Shown here in pieces: positions 19,624 through 27,223 of a stretch of 55,722 nt of DNA; position 1 is the stretch's first letter, and every line of letters starts with the position of its first letter. The notes beneath the pieces are model-generated. The model was not told the DNA's origin and searched no databases. It saw only the letters and a list, made by a program, of their open reading frames with translations. Location of the stretch: NCBI GenBank assembly GCA_031288535.1, contig JAITRF010000130.1:1-55722 (forward strand), written 5' to 3'. The position numbers and the translations under genes were made by a program. This stretch comes from Desulfovibrio sp. GTDB taxonomy: Bacteria > Desulfobacterota > Desulfovibrionia > Desulfovibrionales > Desulfovibrionaceae.

Positions 19624-20838
19624 TTATCGAACGGTCCCCCGCGCTGCCTGCGGCCGCAGGGACAGGGACAGAACGCAAAAAAGCGCGGCGGCGAAAACGT
19701 ATGCCGCGTCGACGCCTGAAAATTCGATGAACGCGTAAGCCGCCAGCGGACCAAAGGCGGCGCCGGCGTCCACGATAAAGGCATAAAAAACCAGCAGGTT
19801 TCTCTTGCCGGAAAAAGCGGCCGCATCGGCCAAAGCCGCGTCCGAGAGAGTGGTCAGGGCCGTCGCCAGAACCTGCATGCCGGGCAGGACGCAGAACCAC
19901 AAAGCCAGCGGCAGGGGCGCGGCCAGCAGGACCAGAAAAACCGCCGCCGCGCAGAGTACCCAAAACAACATGCGCAGCCGGCCGTATTTTTTGTCCGAAA
20001 GTCTGCCCGTCAACGGCGCGAGCCACGGTTCCCAAGACCAGCGCAGGGCCTGGAAAAACCCGCCCAGAGAAGCCGCGCCGACGAAAAGCCCGGCCAGTTC
20101 GATGCCTCCGTACGTATGCACGGCAATCAGACGACTCAGGGTGGAGGCCAGAACCCCCTGCACAACCAGGGCGATTGCGCCGCCCGCCAGAAGAAGCCGG
20201 CAGACGTCCGGATCGGAGAAAACGACCTTGAAATCCGCGCCAAATCCGGAAACAGCCGCCTGTTCACTACCGGATTTGCCCTTGGGGATAAAGAGCAGGG
20301 CCGGGATAAGCGAAACAGCCGAAATCAGACTGAAAAGCAGGGCGGTGAAGCTCACCCCGGCAAAATCCGCGAGAATGCCGCCGAAGAGCATGCCGACAAG
20401 GCTTCCGAGCCTGTAGACGCCATTGTAGACGCCGGTGTAGTGGCCGCGATTGCCGGGCGAGGACAATCTGAGAATGCAGAAAAGCGAGCCGATGCGCAAA
20501 AGGGTCCAGGCCACTCCCCAGAGACAGCGCGCCGCTATCCAGAAGGCGAATCCGGGCATGAAGCCGTATGAGGCGGTCGTCAGCACCCCGATGGCTATGG
20601 CGGCCAGTATCCCGGTCCGCTCGCTGACGCGCCCGTACAGGCGGGCTACCAGCGGGTTCAGGGGCAGGCGGACGATCCGGTTCACGGCCAGAATGACCCC
20701 CACCTCCCAAAGCGAGGACAGACCGGCCTCCTGAAAATGAATGGGCAGCACCACATAAAGCATGGAATCGCCGATAAGGCAAAGGGCGGTGATCAGCGCG
20801 AAGCATACGATATGCAGCTTGTTTTTGTCGGCGGCCAA
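19624..20838 (-). CDS. Major facilitator superfamily transporter
   Basis: A 404-residue integral membrane protein with 12 predicted helices in two halves. The first half carries an MFS-like loop 2-3 (NRIVRLPLNPLVARLYGRVSERTG) and the second half has a similar repeat around PLTGRLSDKKYGR. It is a secondary transporter in the inner membrane; substrate unknown. The start is TTG (MAADKNKLH), supported by the purine-rich GAGGAGAGGAG upstream. No ATG fits the frame before the first helix. It shares an operon with pckG. Confidence 0.85.
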   Translation of the reverse strand: MAADKNKLHIVCFALITALCLIGDSMLYVVLPIHFQEAGLSSLWEVGVILAVNRIVRLPLNPLVARLYGRVSERTGILAAIAIGVLTTASYGFMPGFAFWIAARCLWGVAWTLLRIGSLFCILRLSSPGNRGHYTGVYNGVYRLGSLVGMLFGGILADFAGVSFTALLFSLISAVSLIPALLFIPKGKSGSEQAAVSGFGADFKVVFSDPDVCRLLLAGGAIALVVQGVLASTLSRLIAVHTYGGIELAGLFVGAASLGGFFQALRWSWEPWLAPLTGRLSDKKYGRLRMLFWVLCAAAVFLVLLAAPLPLALWFCVLPGMQVLATALTTLSDAALADAAAFSGKRNLLVFYAFIVDAGAAFGPLAAYAFIEFSGVDAAYVFAAALFCVLSLSLRPQAARGTVR

Positions 20839-20868
20839 ACTCCTCTCCTCTCATACCAGAAAGGCACG

Positions 20869-20911
20869 TCCGCTTCGGCGCTTTGCGGCGGCAGTCAACG
20901 CCGCCCGCGCG
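20869..20911. repeat. W repeat, copy 2 (left half)
   Basis: CCGCTTCGGCGCTTTGCGGC followed by GGCAGTCAACGCCGCCCGCG. Closely matches 3571-3612 by the metH end, with the GGCGGC...GCCGCC hairpin kept. The right half found at 3613-3662 and 42045-42089 is not present here. Confidence 0.6.
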
Positions 20912-21098
20912 GAAATGCGGAAATCGTACGCCCGGCGGCAGAAAATTTTTCTCCCTTTTCCGTACGCCGGCTAACCCTCATAAGCCCAAGCGCCGTCCGG
21001 CGCAAGTGGGAAACACGGGAAAAGTCCCGGATAATGAAAGCGCGCCGGCATTTTGGAAAGAATTTTATGCAACCGCCGTGCGGTCGTCCCGGAGGCTT

Positions 21099-21314
21099 CA
21101 GGGCAGACGCATGTCAAACCCTACTAGTCCCCCGGCAGTGCCGGGGGGTTTCCCAGTCTACTAAAATTTTATATTGTTAATTAAGGATATTATGGTATAC
21201 GCCTTTGAGATTCGCGGCGGCGGCAAAGCCGCCTTGCTCCTTACGAAGCCTGCGGCTTCGGGCGATGCTTGCGCATCGCCGGCAGGGCAGACGCATCTTA
21301 TTGCGTCTGCCCTG
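21099..21314 (+). repeat. M repeat, copy 2 (216 bp, with internal insertion)
   Basis: Bounded by perfect 13 bp terminal inverted repeats, CAGGGCAGACGCA (21099-21111) and TGCGTCTGCCCTG (21302-21314). The AT-rich core starts near 21161, so about 55 bp has been added between left end and core compared with copies 3 and 4. That extra piece carries an 8 bp all-GC hairpin (21129-21136/21140-21147). The three conserved GC hairpins follow the core, and the right end itself folds as a 15 bp perfect stem (21281-21295/21302-21316). Confidence 0.8.
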
Positions 21315-21575
21315 CCGGCGGCTTACCCGCGGCTTGACAGCGGCCGCGAATTCTGTTGAGTTTCACACAAGCAGCCCGCGAAAACGTCTCCGGCCCGCGC
21401 CTGTTTTCCGGCGGACGGCAAAGCCCGCGACGCCGGACCTTTCAGGATGATAGCGTTTCCTTTCGTCAATGTCGTTATTTATGCACTCAACATGCTGAAT
21501 TTTAATGGAAAAAATTGTTCAATAGATTGCATCGCAAACGGGAAACGATATGAAACCTCCGGACGGAGGGCGTAC

Positions 21576-22001
21576 ATGGAAGAACTGATTGAACAATTGT
21601 CCGTGCTGCTGGAAAACAAGGTGGGCCGTCTGGCCGAGGTCGCGCAGATACTGGAGGAAGCGGACGTGCGCATCAGGAGCATGGTTCTCGCCGACACCTC
21701 CGAATTCGGCATTCTGCGCCTGATTGCGGATCAAAGCGAAACCGCGTACCAGGCCTTGAAGACCAGGGGCTACACGGCCGGACGCACGCGCGTCGCGGCC
21801 GTGGGGGTCGGGGAAAATCCCGGCGGGCTGCGCAGCGCCCTCGCCCTGCTGGAAAAACAAACGATCAACGTGGAATACATGTACGCCTTCCCGCGGTGCG
21901 GGCAAGAAAACGTCATGGTCTTTCGTTTCGACAAAACAGAAGAAGCGGCGAACATCCTGCGCGCCGGCGGTTTCCGCGTTTTTTCCCCCTCAGAAATCTG
22001 A
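21576..22001 (+). CDS. Tandem ACT-domain protein
   Basis: A 141-residue cytoplasmic protein made of two ACT domains (about 3-65 and 70-135), small-molecule (often amino-acid) binding modules. The first begins ELIEQLSVLLENKVGRLAEV and the second contains GGLRSALALLEKQTINVEYMYA. It has no catalytic domain, so it is probably a regulator or ligand sensor. Start chosen at ATG 21576 because GGAGG lies 6 nt upstream; the frame extends further up without a ribosome site. Its TGA overlaps the next ATG (TGATG), so it is the first gene of the tetrapyrrole operon. A role in tuning glutamate or tetrapyrrole flux is a guess from context. Confidence 0.82.
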   Translation: MEELIEQLSVLLENKVGRLAEVAQILEEADVRIRSMVLADTSEFGILRLIADQSETAYQALKTRGYTAGRTRVAAVGVGENPGGLRSALALLEKQTINVEYMYAFPRCGQENVMVFRFDKTEEAANILRAGGFRVFSPSEI

Positions 22002-22675
22002 TGCGCTATTTTCCGATTTTCATCGATCTTTCCAGGAAAACTATACTGGTTCTGGGGGCGGGAAAAGTCGGGGAGCGCAAAATACGCTCCCTGCTCAAGG
22101 CTTCGCCGAAAAAAATAACCCTGATCGACCCGGCCCTGTCTTCCACCGGCGCCCTGGAAAAGTTCGCAGCCCTCGGAATTGAATGCCTGCCCCGCGCCTT
22201 TCGTCCCGAAGACCTGCAAGGCAAAGACCTCGTTTTCGCCGCCAGTTCCGACCGGGGCTTCAACGCCGAAATCGCCGGGCTCTGCGCCGGGCGCGGCATA
22301 CTCTGCAACTGCGCGTCTACACCCGGCGAGGGAGACTTTTTCGTGCCCGCGCATTTTTCCAGAGACGAACTTTGCCTTGCGGTCGGCACCGAGGGAGCGA
22401 GCCCCGCCCTTGCGAAGCTTCTGCGAGAAGACCTTGAAGCCCGCCTCGGTTCGCGCTACGCCCTCACCCTCATCCTGCTCAAAAGACTGCGCCGCCCCCT
22501 GCTAGAACTGGGTCCGGGGGCAGGGGACGACGCCGGAATCTTCCGCGCCCTGGCCGCATCTCCCTTGGAGGAGTGCCTGGAAAAAGGGGAGACAGACAAG
22601 GCGGCGAACCTGCTTCGCGGCATCTTGCCGGACGCGCTTAAAGCCCGCGCGGGAGAATTTCTGCATGGACTATGA
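22001..22675 (+). CDS. Precorrin-2 dehydrogenase / sirohydrochlorin ferrochelatase-like (Met8/CysG-N type)
   Basis: A 224-residue NAD-dependent enzyme expected to oxidise precorrin-2 to sirohydrochlorin, and possibly to insert iron, on the way to siroheme. In Desulfovibrio-type bacteria, siroheme also feeds the alternative heme pathway and dissimilatory sulfite reductase. The N-terminal Rossmann motif is TILVLGAGKVGERKI (residues 14-28), and the family segment NCASTPGEGDFFVPAHFSR follows near residue 105. No methyltransferase (CysG-C) domain is fused. It overlaps the ACT gene by one base and the next gene by 11 bp. The family-level call is strong; whether it does both steps is uncertain. Confidence 0.88.
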   Translation: MRYFPIFIDLSRKTILVLGAGKVGERKIRSLLKASPKKITLIDPALSSTGALEKFAALGIECLPRAFRPEDLQGKDLVFAASSDRGFNAEIAGLCAGRGILCNCASTPGEGDFFVPAHFSRDELCLAVGTEGASPALAKLLREDLEARLGSRYALTLILLKRLRRPLLELGPGAGDDAGIFRALAASPLEECLEKGETDKAANLLRGILPDALKARAGEFLHGL

Positions 22676-23486
22676 AAATCTGCTCTTTGTCTGCGTAGCC
22701 TTTCTCTACTCCCTCGGCGCCTTCGGCATTCTCATGGGCACGCTGGCGATGCGCCGTCCCTTGAGCGCGGCGGCCGAGATCCTCACCCTGGCCGGGTTTG
22801 CCCTGCACAGCCTCTCCCTGCTCCTGGCCTTCGTCACCGTGGGCTATGCGGACCTGTCCGCGAACCAGCACCTGCAATTCCTGGCCTGGTGCATCATCGC
22901 CTGTTACCTGGCCGCAAGATACAAGCTGCGCCACCCCTTTCTGGGCATGACCGCGGCGCCCCTGGCCCTGCTCCTCTACATCCTCTCCCTGCGCCTGACC
23001 GGGCTGAAAAACCTGCTGCCGGACAACCTTTCCGCTCTTTTCTTCAGCCTGCACGTCTGGTCCCTGTACCTGAGCTTCGCCATCATGGCCCTGGCCTTCG
23101 GCGCCGGTCTGCTTTTCATCTACACGGAAAACAGGATCAAAAATAAAGAGCCCCTGGCCGGGTTCACGCGGGACATGCCCGCTCTCGGCGCCTACGACAA
23201 AATAAACAAAGGGGCGGTGATCGCCGGCTTTCCCCTCTTCACCCTCGGACTGATGGCCGGGATTGTATGGGCTCCGGCGGCCCAGACGGTGGCTGCAAAC
23301 CCCAAAGCCATGCTTTCCCTGTTCATCTGGCTCTTGTACGCCCTGCTCTTCTACCAGCGCACCGCCCTGGGATACAGGGGAAAAAAAACCGCCCTCATGG
23401 CCGTTATCATTTTCAGCGTCTCCGCCCTGTCCCTGATGATCGACTTCGCGACGTTCCATCACAGCTACCGGTTTCTTCCCGACTGA
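22665..23486 (+). CDS. CcsA/HemX-family membrane protein
   Basis: A 273-residue polytopic protein with about eight hydrophobic helices, matching the cytochrome c assembly (CcsA/HemX/YpjD) family. The tryptophan-rich WWD heme-handling motif of true CcsA proteins is not seen; the corresponding loop reads GIVWAPAAQTV. A HemX-like role stabilising glutamyl-tRNA reductase, or a heme-export or assembly role, is therefore likelier than full cytochrome c synthase activity (inference). It sits between the precorrin-2 dehydrogenase (11 bp overlap) and hemA (1 bp gap), the same context as hemX in other bacteria. GGGAG precedes the ATG. Confidence 0.8.
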   Translation: MDYENLLFVCVAFLYSLGAFGILMGTLAMRRPLSAAAEILTLAGFALHSLSLLLAFVTVGYADLSANQHLQFLAWCIIACYLAARYKLRHPFLGMTAAPLALLLYILSLRLTGLKNLLPDNLSALFFSLHVWSLYLSFAIMALAFGAGLLFIYTENRIKNKEPLAGFTRDMPALGAYDKINKGAVIAGFPLFTLGLMAGIVWAPAAQTVAANPKAMLSLFIWLLYALLFYQRTALGYRGKKTALMAVIIFSVSALSLMIDFATFHHSYRFLPD

Positions 23487-23487
23487 C

Positions 23488-24798
23488 ATGGACGGCGAAC
23501 TCCTTATCGTCGGCCTGAACCACAAGACGGCCCCTGTTGAAGTACGCGAACGCTTCGCGCTGAACGAGGGGGACTTGTCCGGGAACACGCTGCTCGCCGG
23601 GGAGGATGTCAGCGAATGTCTGATCCTGTCCACCTGCAACCGGGTCGAGATCCTGGCCGTAGGCAGGCCGGAAACCGCCCCGGAGCGTCTGCTCGAGGCC
23701 TGGGCCGGGGTTCGCGCCGAGACCCCCGATCGCCTGCGCCCCTATACTTACACGCACAAAGGCCGTGAAGCCGTGCGCCATGTCTTCTCCGTAGCCGCGA
23801 GCCTGGATTCCCTGGTGCCGGGGGAGCCGCAAATCCTCGGGCAACTGAAAGACGCCTACAAAAAGGCCCTGGAGGGAGGCACGACCGGACAGATACTGAA
23901 CCATCTGCTGCACAAAGCCTTCTTTGCGGCCAAACGCGTGCGCAGCGAGACCGGCATCGCCTCCAGCGCCGTATCCGTCAGCTATGCGGCTGTGGAACTG
24001 GCCAAACGCATCTTCGAAGACATGGGGAAAACCCGCGCCCTGCTCGTAGGCGCCGGGGAAATGGCCGAGCTTGCGGCTACCCATCTGGTCAACGCCGGGA
24101 TAGCCTCCCTCAAGATAACAAACCGCACGCAGGAACGCGCCGCACATCTGGCCGGACGCTTCCGCGCCGAAGCCGTGCCCTTTGAAGACCTCGCGCGGCA
24201 TCTGGCGGAAGTCGACATCATCATCAGCTCGACCGGCTCCCCGGAACCGATCATCAGGGAAACGGACCTGCGCGGACTTATGCAGAAACGCAAAAACAAA
24301 CCGATGTTCTTCATAGACATCGCCGTGCCGCGGGACGTGGAACCGGCCGTGAACGCCATCGACAACGTCTATCTCTACGATATCGACGACCTCAGGGAAG
24401 TAGTGGAGGAAAATCTCCTCCACCGCCGCTCGGAGGCCGTGCGCGGACAGGAGATCGTCGATGGGGAAACGCTGGCCTTCTGCTCCTGGATGCGTTCCCT
24501 GGTCCTGCAGCCGACCATCGTGGACCTGGTGCGCAGGGGGGAAAAGATCGCCGGCCGGGAACTGGAAAAAACCCTGAAACGCCTCGGCCCCCTGCCGGAC
24601 GGCGCCTGTGACGCGCTCAAGGTCATGCTTTCCTCCGTGGTCAAAAAACTCAACCACGAACCTATAACGTACCTCAAAAAGGCCTGCGCGGACCACCCCG
24701 AGGCGAAGCTTCGCCACATCGGCACGGTGCGCCGCATCTTCAACCTTGACAACGAAAAGCAGGATGAATATTCCAAGGAAGGCCCGGAGAAATCCTGA
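23488..24798 (+). CDS. hemA: Glutamyl-tRNA reductase
   Basis: Catalyses the NADPH-dependent reduction of glutamyl-tRNA to glutamate-1-semialdehyde, the first committed step of C5-pathway tetrapyrrole synthesis. Its 436 aa length is full. The N-terminal signature GLNHKTAPVEVRE is at residues 8-20. The catalytic cysteine lies in LSTCNRVEI near residue 49. The NADPH-binding region includes LLVGAGEMAELAATHL near 180-195, and a C-terminal dimerisation helix is present. It is the last gene of the ACT operon. A 12 bp hairpin begins 10 nt after the stop (24808-24840) and may help termination. Confidence 0.95.
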   Translation: MDGELLIVGLNHKTAPVEVRERFALNEGDLSGNTLLAGEDVSECLILSTCNRVEILAVGRPETAPERLLEAWAGVRAETPDRLRPYTYTHKGREAVRHVFSVAASLDSLVPGEPQILGQLKDAYKKALEGGTTGQILNHLLHKAFFAAKRVRSETGIASSAVSVSYAAVELAKRIFEDMGKTRALLVGAGEMAELAATHLVNAGIASLKITNRTQERAAHLAGRFRAEAVPFEDLARHLAEVDIIISSTGSPEPIIRETDLRGLMQKRKNKPMFFIDIAVPRDVEPAVNAIDNVYLYDIDDLREVVEENLLHRRSEAVRGQEIVDGETLAFCSWMRSLVLQPTIVDLVRRGEKIAGRELEKTLKRLGPLPDGACDALKVMLSSVVKKLNHEPITYLKKACADHPEAKLRHIGTVRRIFNLDNEKQDEYSKEGPEKS

Positions 24799-24807
24799 TC
24801 GCTGATT

Positions 24808-24840
24808 AGAGCGGTTCAACTTTGAAATTTGGACCGCTCT
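24808..24840. repeat. Z-type hairpin repeat after hemA
   Basis: AGAGCGGTTCAA (24808-24819) pairs with TTGGACCGCTCT (24829-24840), one G-T pair. It is preceded by T, so the TAGAGC boundary shared with other Z repeats is present. A similar half-motif, AGAACGGTTTGACATTGAAA, follows at 24931. There is no T run downstream, so any terminator function is unproven. Confidence 0.6.
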
Positions 24841-24869
24841 GCAAGGAGTTGCCTGCAAATCCTTGCCGC

Positions 24870-24933
24870 GAAATGCTTGCAGGCGAGCTTCGCCCGCCGT
24901 CAGGCAAACGTTTCAAGCGTAAAATGTTCTAGA
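24870..24933 (+). repeat. X repeat, copy 2
   Basis: GAAATGCTTGCAGGCGAGCT...GTTTCAAGCGTAAAATGTTCTAG: an outer stem GAAA/TTTC, an inner GGCGAGCTTCGCC hairpin, then the boundary motif GCGTAAAATGTTCTA. It aligns with 26539-26580 (GAGAC/GTCTC outer stem) and with the reverse of 119-180 (GAGATTG/CAATCTC outer stem). The outer stem differs in all three copies but still pairs. Confidence 0.65.
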
Positions 24934-25000
24934 ACGGTTTGACATTGAAAACGTACAAACCGCAAGCATCTCAAACGTAAACGCCGAAGCGCGAAAACCC

Positions 25001-25336
25001 ATGAGAACCTATACCATAGACCAACTGGAAGAAGCCGATGTCGCCGCCTTAAACGCGCGCCTTCTGGACATGGGACTTCAGGCCGGCCTGGAGGGCGTCT
25101 ACTGGCTGCCCGTCCCTGGACAGATGCTGACCCCGAGGCAGGTTGAACATCTGGAGCAATGCGGGCCCTATTGTCTGGCGCTTGAGGTGGAGTCCGACCA
25201 GATCAACATGGAACTGCTGGTCAGGGGACAGGGACGCATCCACTGCGAATGCGTCTGTTTTGCCGGAGAAAAGTTGCGCGACCATATGATCAAATACCTG
25301 GAAGACATGCTCACGGAACTTCAAGTCACCTTCTGA
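25001..25336 (+). CDS. Small conserved-looking protein of unknown function
   Basis: A 111-residue soluble acidic protein with no signal peptide or recognised domain. Features that can be seen are four cysteines in two pairs (CGPYC near residue 54-58 and CECVC near 82-86), which could bind metal or form disulfides, and a C-terminal amphipathic helix (EKLRDHMIKYLEDMLTEL). It lies 7 bp before tilS on the same strand, so they are probably co-transcribed. The ribosome site upstream of ATG 25001 is weak. The reading frame is supported by regular codon use and operon position. Confidence 0.65.
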   Translation: MRTYTIDQLEEADVAALNARLLDMGLQAGLEGVYWLPVPGQMLTPRQVEHLEQCGPYCLALEVESDQINMELLVRGQGRIHCECVCFAGEKLRDHMIKYLEDMLTELQVTF

Positions 25337-25343
25337 TCCCGCC

Positions 25344-26426
25344 ATGTCCGGCGATTCGCGCAAACCGACGTCCAATCCCCCCGCCGCATACCGCGCCTGC
25401 CCGCAGCCGCCCTCCCTTCCGGAAAGGCTTCAGGACCTCGCGCCCGCGCAGGCGCATTTCTGCCTCCGCATACTGCGCGGCATGGAAAAAACTCTGGGGC
25501 GTCCGCTCAAAGGTTCCGCCCTTTTCGCCGCCTTTTCCGGAGGAGCGGATTCCACGGCTCTGCTCCTTGCCCTGCGCTGGCTACGTCCCAAAGCCGGATT
25601 CACCCTGCAGGCCCTGCACCTTGACCACGGCTTGCGCCCCTCCTCGGCGACGGAGGCCGAATATTGCCGCAGGTTCTGCTCCGGGCTCGGGCTTGAATGC
25701 GGCGTCCGGAGCCTGAATCTGAAAAACGAAGGGGTACGCGGAGTGGAAGAGCGGGCGAGAAAAGCCCGTTACGCATTTTTCGCCGAAAAGACGGCGGAAA
25801 CTCCGGACAGTCTGATCGCCCTTGGCCACAACGGCAACGACCTGGCCGAAGACATCCTCATGCGCCTGATCCGGGGGGCGGGCTGGCCGGGCCTTTCCGG
25901 CATGCGGGCTTATGACCGGCAGCGCGCCCTGATAAGGCCCCTGCTCGGCATACCCCGGACGCGCATCGAAGGCTTTCTGGCCGATCTGGGCATTGTCTGG
26001 CTGCGCGACGAAAGCAACCTGGACCGGGCCTTTTTACGAAACCGCGTCCGCCTGGACATCCTGCCGCTCATCCTCAGGGAAAACCCCTCCTTTCTGGAAG
26101 CCGCCGCGGGACTGCGCCTGCTGGGCGGGGCGGACGAGGAATATTTCGCGGCATTGCTCGCCGATGCCGCCCCGCAAGCTCCGGGACGGGAAATTTTTAT
26201 TTCCGGACAAAGGCTTGCCGGCCTGCACAAGGCCCTGCGCCTGCGTCTCTACAAAAAAATTCTCGACGCTCTGGGACCGGGACAAGCGCGCCTTGCCACC
26301 CTGCTGGAAGCGGACGCGGCCTGGCTTGCCGGGGGGGAACCCACCGAACACCTCCTGCCCGGAGGCAAAAAAATCCGGATCGGGAAAAAGGGCCTGTCTT
26401 TTTTTGCGGCCGGGGAAATCCCCTGA
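25344..26426 (+). CDS. tilS: tRNA(Ile)-lysidine synthase
   Basis: Attaches lysine to C34 of the CAU-anticodon tRNA-Ile using ATP, changing its identity from methionine to isoleucine. At 360 aa it has the N-type PP-loop ATP pyrophosphatase motif FSGGADSTALL near residues 62-72, the downstream ALHLDHGLRPSS segment, and the family signature ALGHNGNDLAEDILMRLIRG near residue 155. The C-terminal part is shorter than in E. coli TilS (432 aa), as in many bacteria. An N-terminal extension of about 40 residues precedes the PP-loop domain; a later start is possible. It follows the 111-residue gene by 7 bp. Confidence 0.92.
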   Translation: MSGDSRKPTSNPPAAYRACPQPPSLPERLQDLAPAQAHFCLRILRGMEKTLGRPLKGSALFAAFSGGADSTALLLALRWLRPKAGFTLQALHLDHGLRPSSATEAEYCRRFCSGLGLECGVRSLNLKNEGVRGVEERARKARYAFFAEKTAETPDSLIALGHNGNDLAEDILMRLIRGAGWPGLSGMRAYDRQRALIRPLLGIPRTRIEGFLADLGIVWLRDESNLDRAFLRNRVRLDILPLILRENPSFLEAAAGLRLLGGADEEYFAALLADAAPQAPGREIFISGQRLAGLHKALRLRLYKKILDALGPGQARLATLLEADAAWLAGGEPTEHLLPGGKKIRIGKKGLSFFAAGEIP

Positions 26427-26538
26427 TGCCGCTTCCCGCAAATTCCGACCGACCCTCGCGCTTTGACTTTTTTCAGCAAAGTGAATTGAGGTTCCCTTGA
26501 GTTTCAGGCCATAAGCCCGCATCCGGAGGTTTCCGCCC

Positions 26539-26767
26539 GAGACGCTTGCAGGCGGGCTTCGCCCGTCAAGCGACAGTCTCATTCCATTTTCAGATCAAAA
26601 ATGTCCTCATTTTTGATCTGAAAATGGAAAGCGTGACATCCTGTCACGCCGAAATGCGAAGCATTTCGAGCGACAAGGCGAAACAGCGCTTGCGCCGCAG
26701 TCGCCAAATTAAAACTGCTATGGGTGCAGTTTTGATTTGAAATCCGAATCAGGCGTAAAATGTTCTA
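26539..26767 (+). repeat. X repeat, copy 3, split by a Y repeat
   Basis: The left part is 26539-26580 (GAGACGCTTGCAGGCGGGCT...CAGTCTC, outer stem GAGAC/GTCTC, inner GGGCTTCGCCC). The right boundary motif AGGCGTAAAATGTTCTA is at 26751-26767, which in uninterrupted copy 2 follows the left part directly. Between them lies the complete Y repeat 26582-26748. The last three bases (26765-26767) are the TAG stop of the minus-strand gene next door. Confidence 0.65.
26582..26748 (+). repeat. Y repeat, copy A (167 bp, imperfect terminal inverted repeats, multiple hairpins)
   Basis: Ends are TTCCATTTTCAGATCAAAA and, as inverse, TTCGGATTTCAAATCAAAA. Internal perfect stems: 26582-26603/26608-26629 (22 bp, TCCT loop), 26631-26638/26642-26649 (8 bp, TCC loop), 26650-26657/26661-26668 (8 bp, GAA loop), and 26705-26718/26726-26739 (14 bp, one G-T). 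Aligns along its length with 29375-29531. The first stem is perfect here and largely eroded in copy B. Confidence 0.8.
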
Positions 26768-27223
26768 CATGATTGATAAAAGCAGGGATTCCACCATTCC
26801 GGCCAGGTCTTTATGCCGGCCAGTGACGGTGACGAGATAGAAACGCTTGCCCGCGACCACTATGGAGGCCTCGGAGGGCACGCCTTCGGGAGATTTGAAC
26901 TCGAAGGAATAATAATTCGGATCGTTGTCCACCATGACCGGAGGACTGCCGTGCAGTTCGGCGGCATAGATTTCGGCCAGTTCGGAGGCCTTCATGTCAT
27001 CCGTGTGCAGGCGGGATAAAAGCTCGACCGCTACCTGCATGCTGGCGGAGTTGTCCGGCGCGAAAAACGCCGTGGCGCTTCCCTCACGCTCGACCCGCCA
27101 CCCTTGCGGCAGATCCACGGAAAAATCCTTGAAATTCATGATCTCGGCGCGGCTCCCAAGCGGAAAGGAGAATCCGCAAAAGAGAATCAGAAAAAAAGCG
27201 GCAAGGCGCGCGCGATACTTCAT
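26765..27223 (-). CDS. Small exported protein of unknown function, coupled to fusA (PsbP/DcrB-like fold possible)
   Basis: A 152-residue protein with a clear signal peptide ([22 protein letters not shown]), so it is periplasmic. The mature part has the pattern [12 protein letters not shown]...ATAFFAPDN...[15 protein letters not shown], resembling the small PsbP-like/DcrB beta-sheet proteins; this is a weak fold-level guess. Its ATGA overlaps the fusA stop by 4 bp, so it is translated with the str operon, an odd partner for ribosomal genes. Its TAG stop (26765-26767) is formed by the end of an X repeat. Confidence 0.75.
   Translation of the reverse strand: MKYRARLAAFFLILFCGFSFPLGSRAEIMNFKDFSVDLPQGWRVEREGSATAFFAPDNSASMQVAVELLSRLHTDDMKASELAEIYAAELHGSPPVMVDNDPNYYSFEFKSPEGVPSEASIVVAGKRFYLVTVTGRHKDLAGMVESLLLSIM

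Larger units (their letters stand above)
20839..21575. other. Gene-free intergenic region with structured repeats upstream of the hem operon
   Basis: 737 bp between two divergent operons. Contents: a W repeat (20869-20911), hairpins around 20993-21006 (gcgccgtccggcgc) and 21016-21029 (cgggaaaagtcccg), a complete M repeat (21099-21314) with an extra hairpin inside, and a less structured AT-rich stretch 21440-21570 that should hold the promoter of the ACT-hemA operon. No convincing ORF has a ribosome site; short frames across the M repeat are repeat-derived. Confidence 0.6.

Noticed and set aside
20990..21125. Possible cobalamin or other riboswitch upstream of the hem operon (gtgggaaacacgggaaaagtcccgg region)
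   Set aside because: It superficially recalls a B12 riboswitch core, but the conserved GCCACTG-type B12 box and the order of core elements are missing, and the area overlaps repeat sequence.
21129..21147. GC hairpin CCCCCGGC-AGT-GCCGGGGG as attenuator or terminator
   Set aside because: Followed only by GTTTCCC; more simply explained as the extra segment inside M copy 2.
21174..21359. Short frames over M repeats (MLIKDIMVYAFEIRGGGKAA type)
   Set aside because: The same frame recurs with each repeat copy and includes hairpin sequence; no ribosome site or conservation beyond the repeat.
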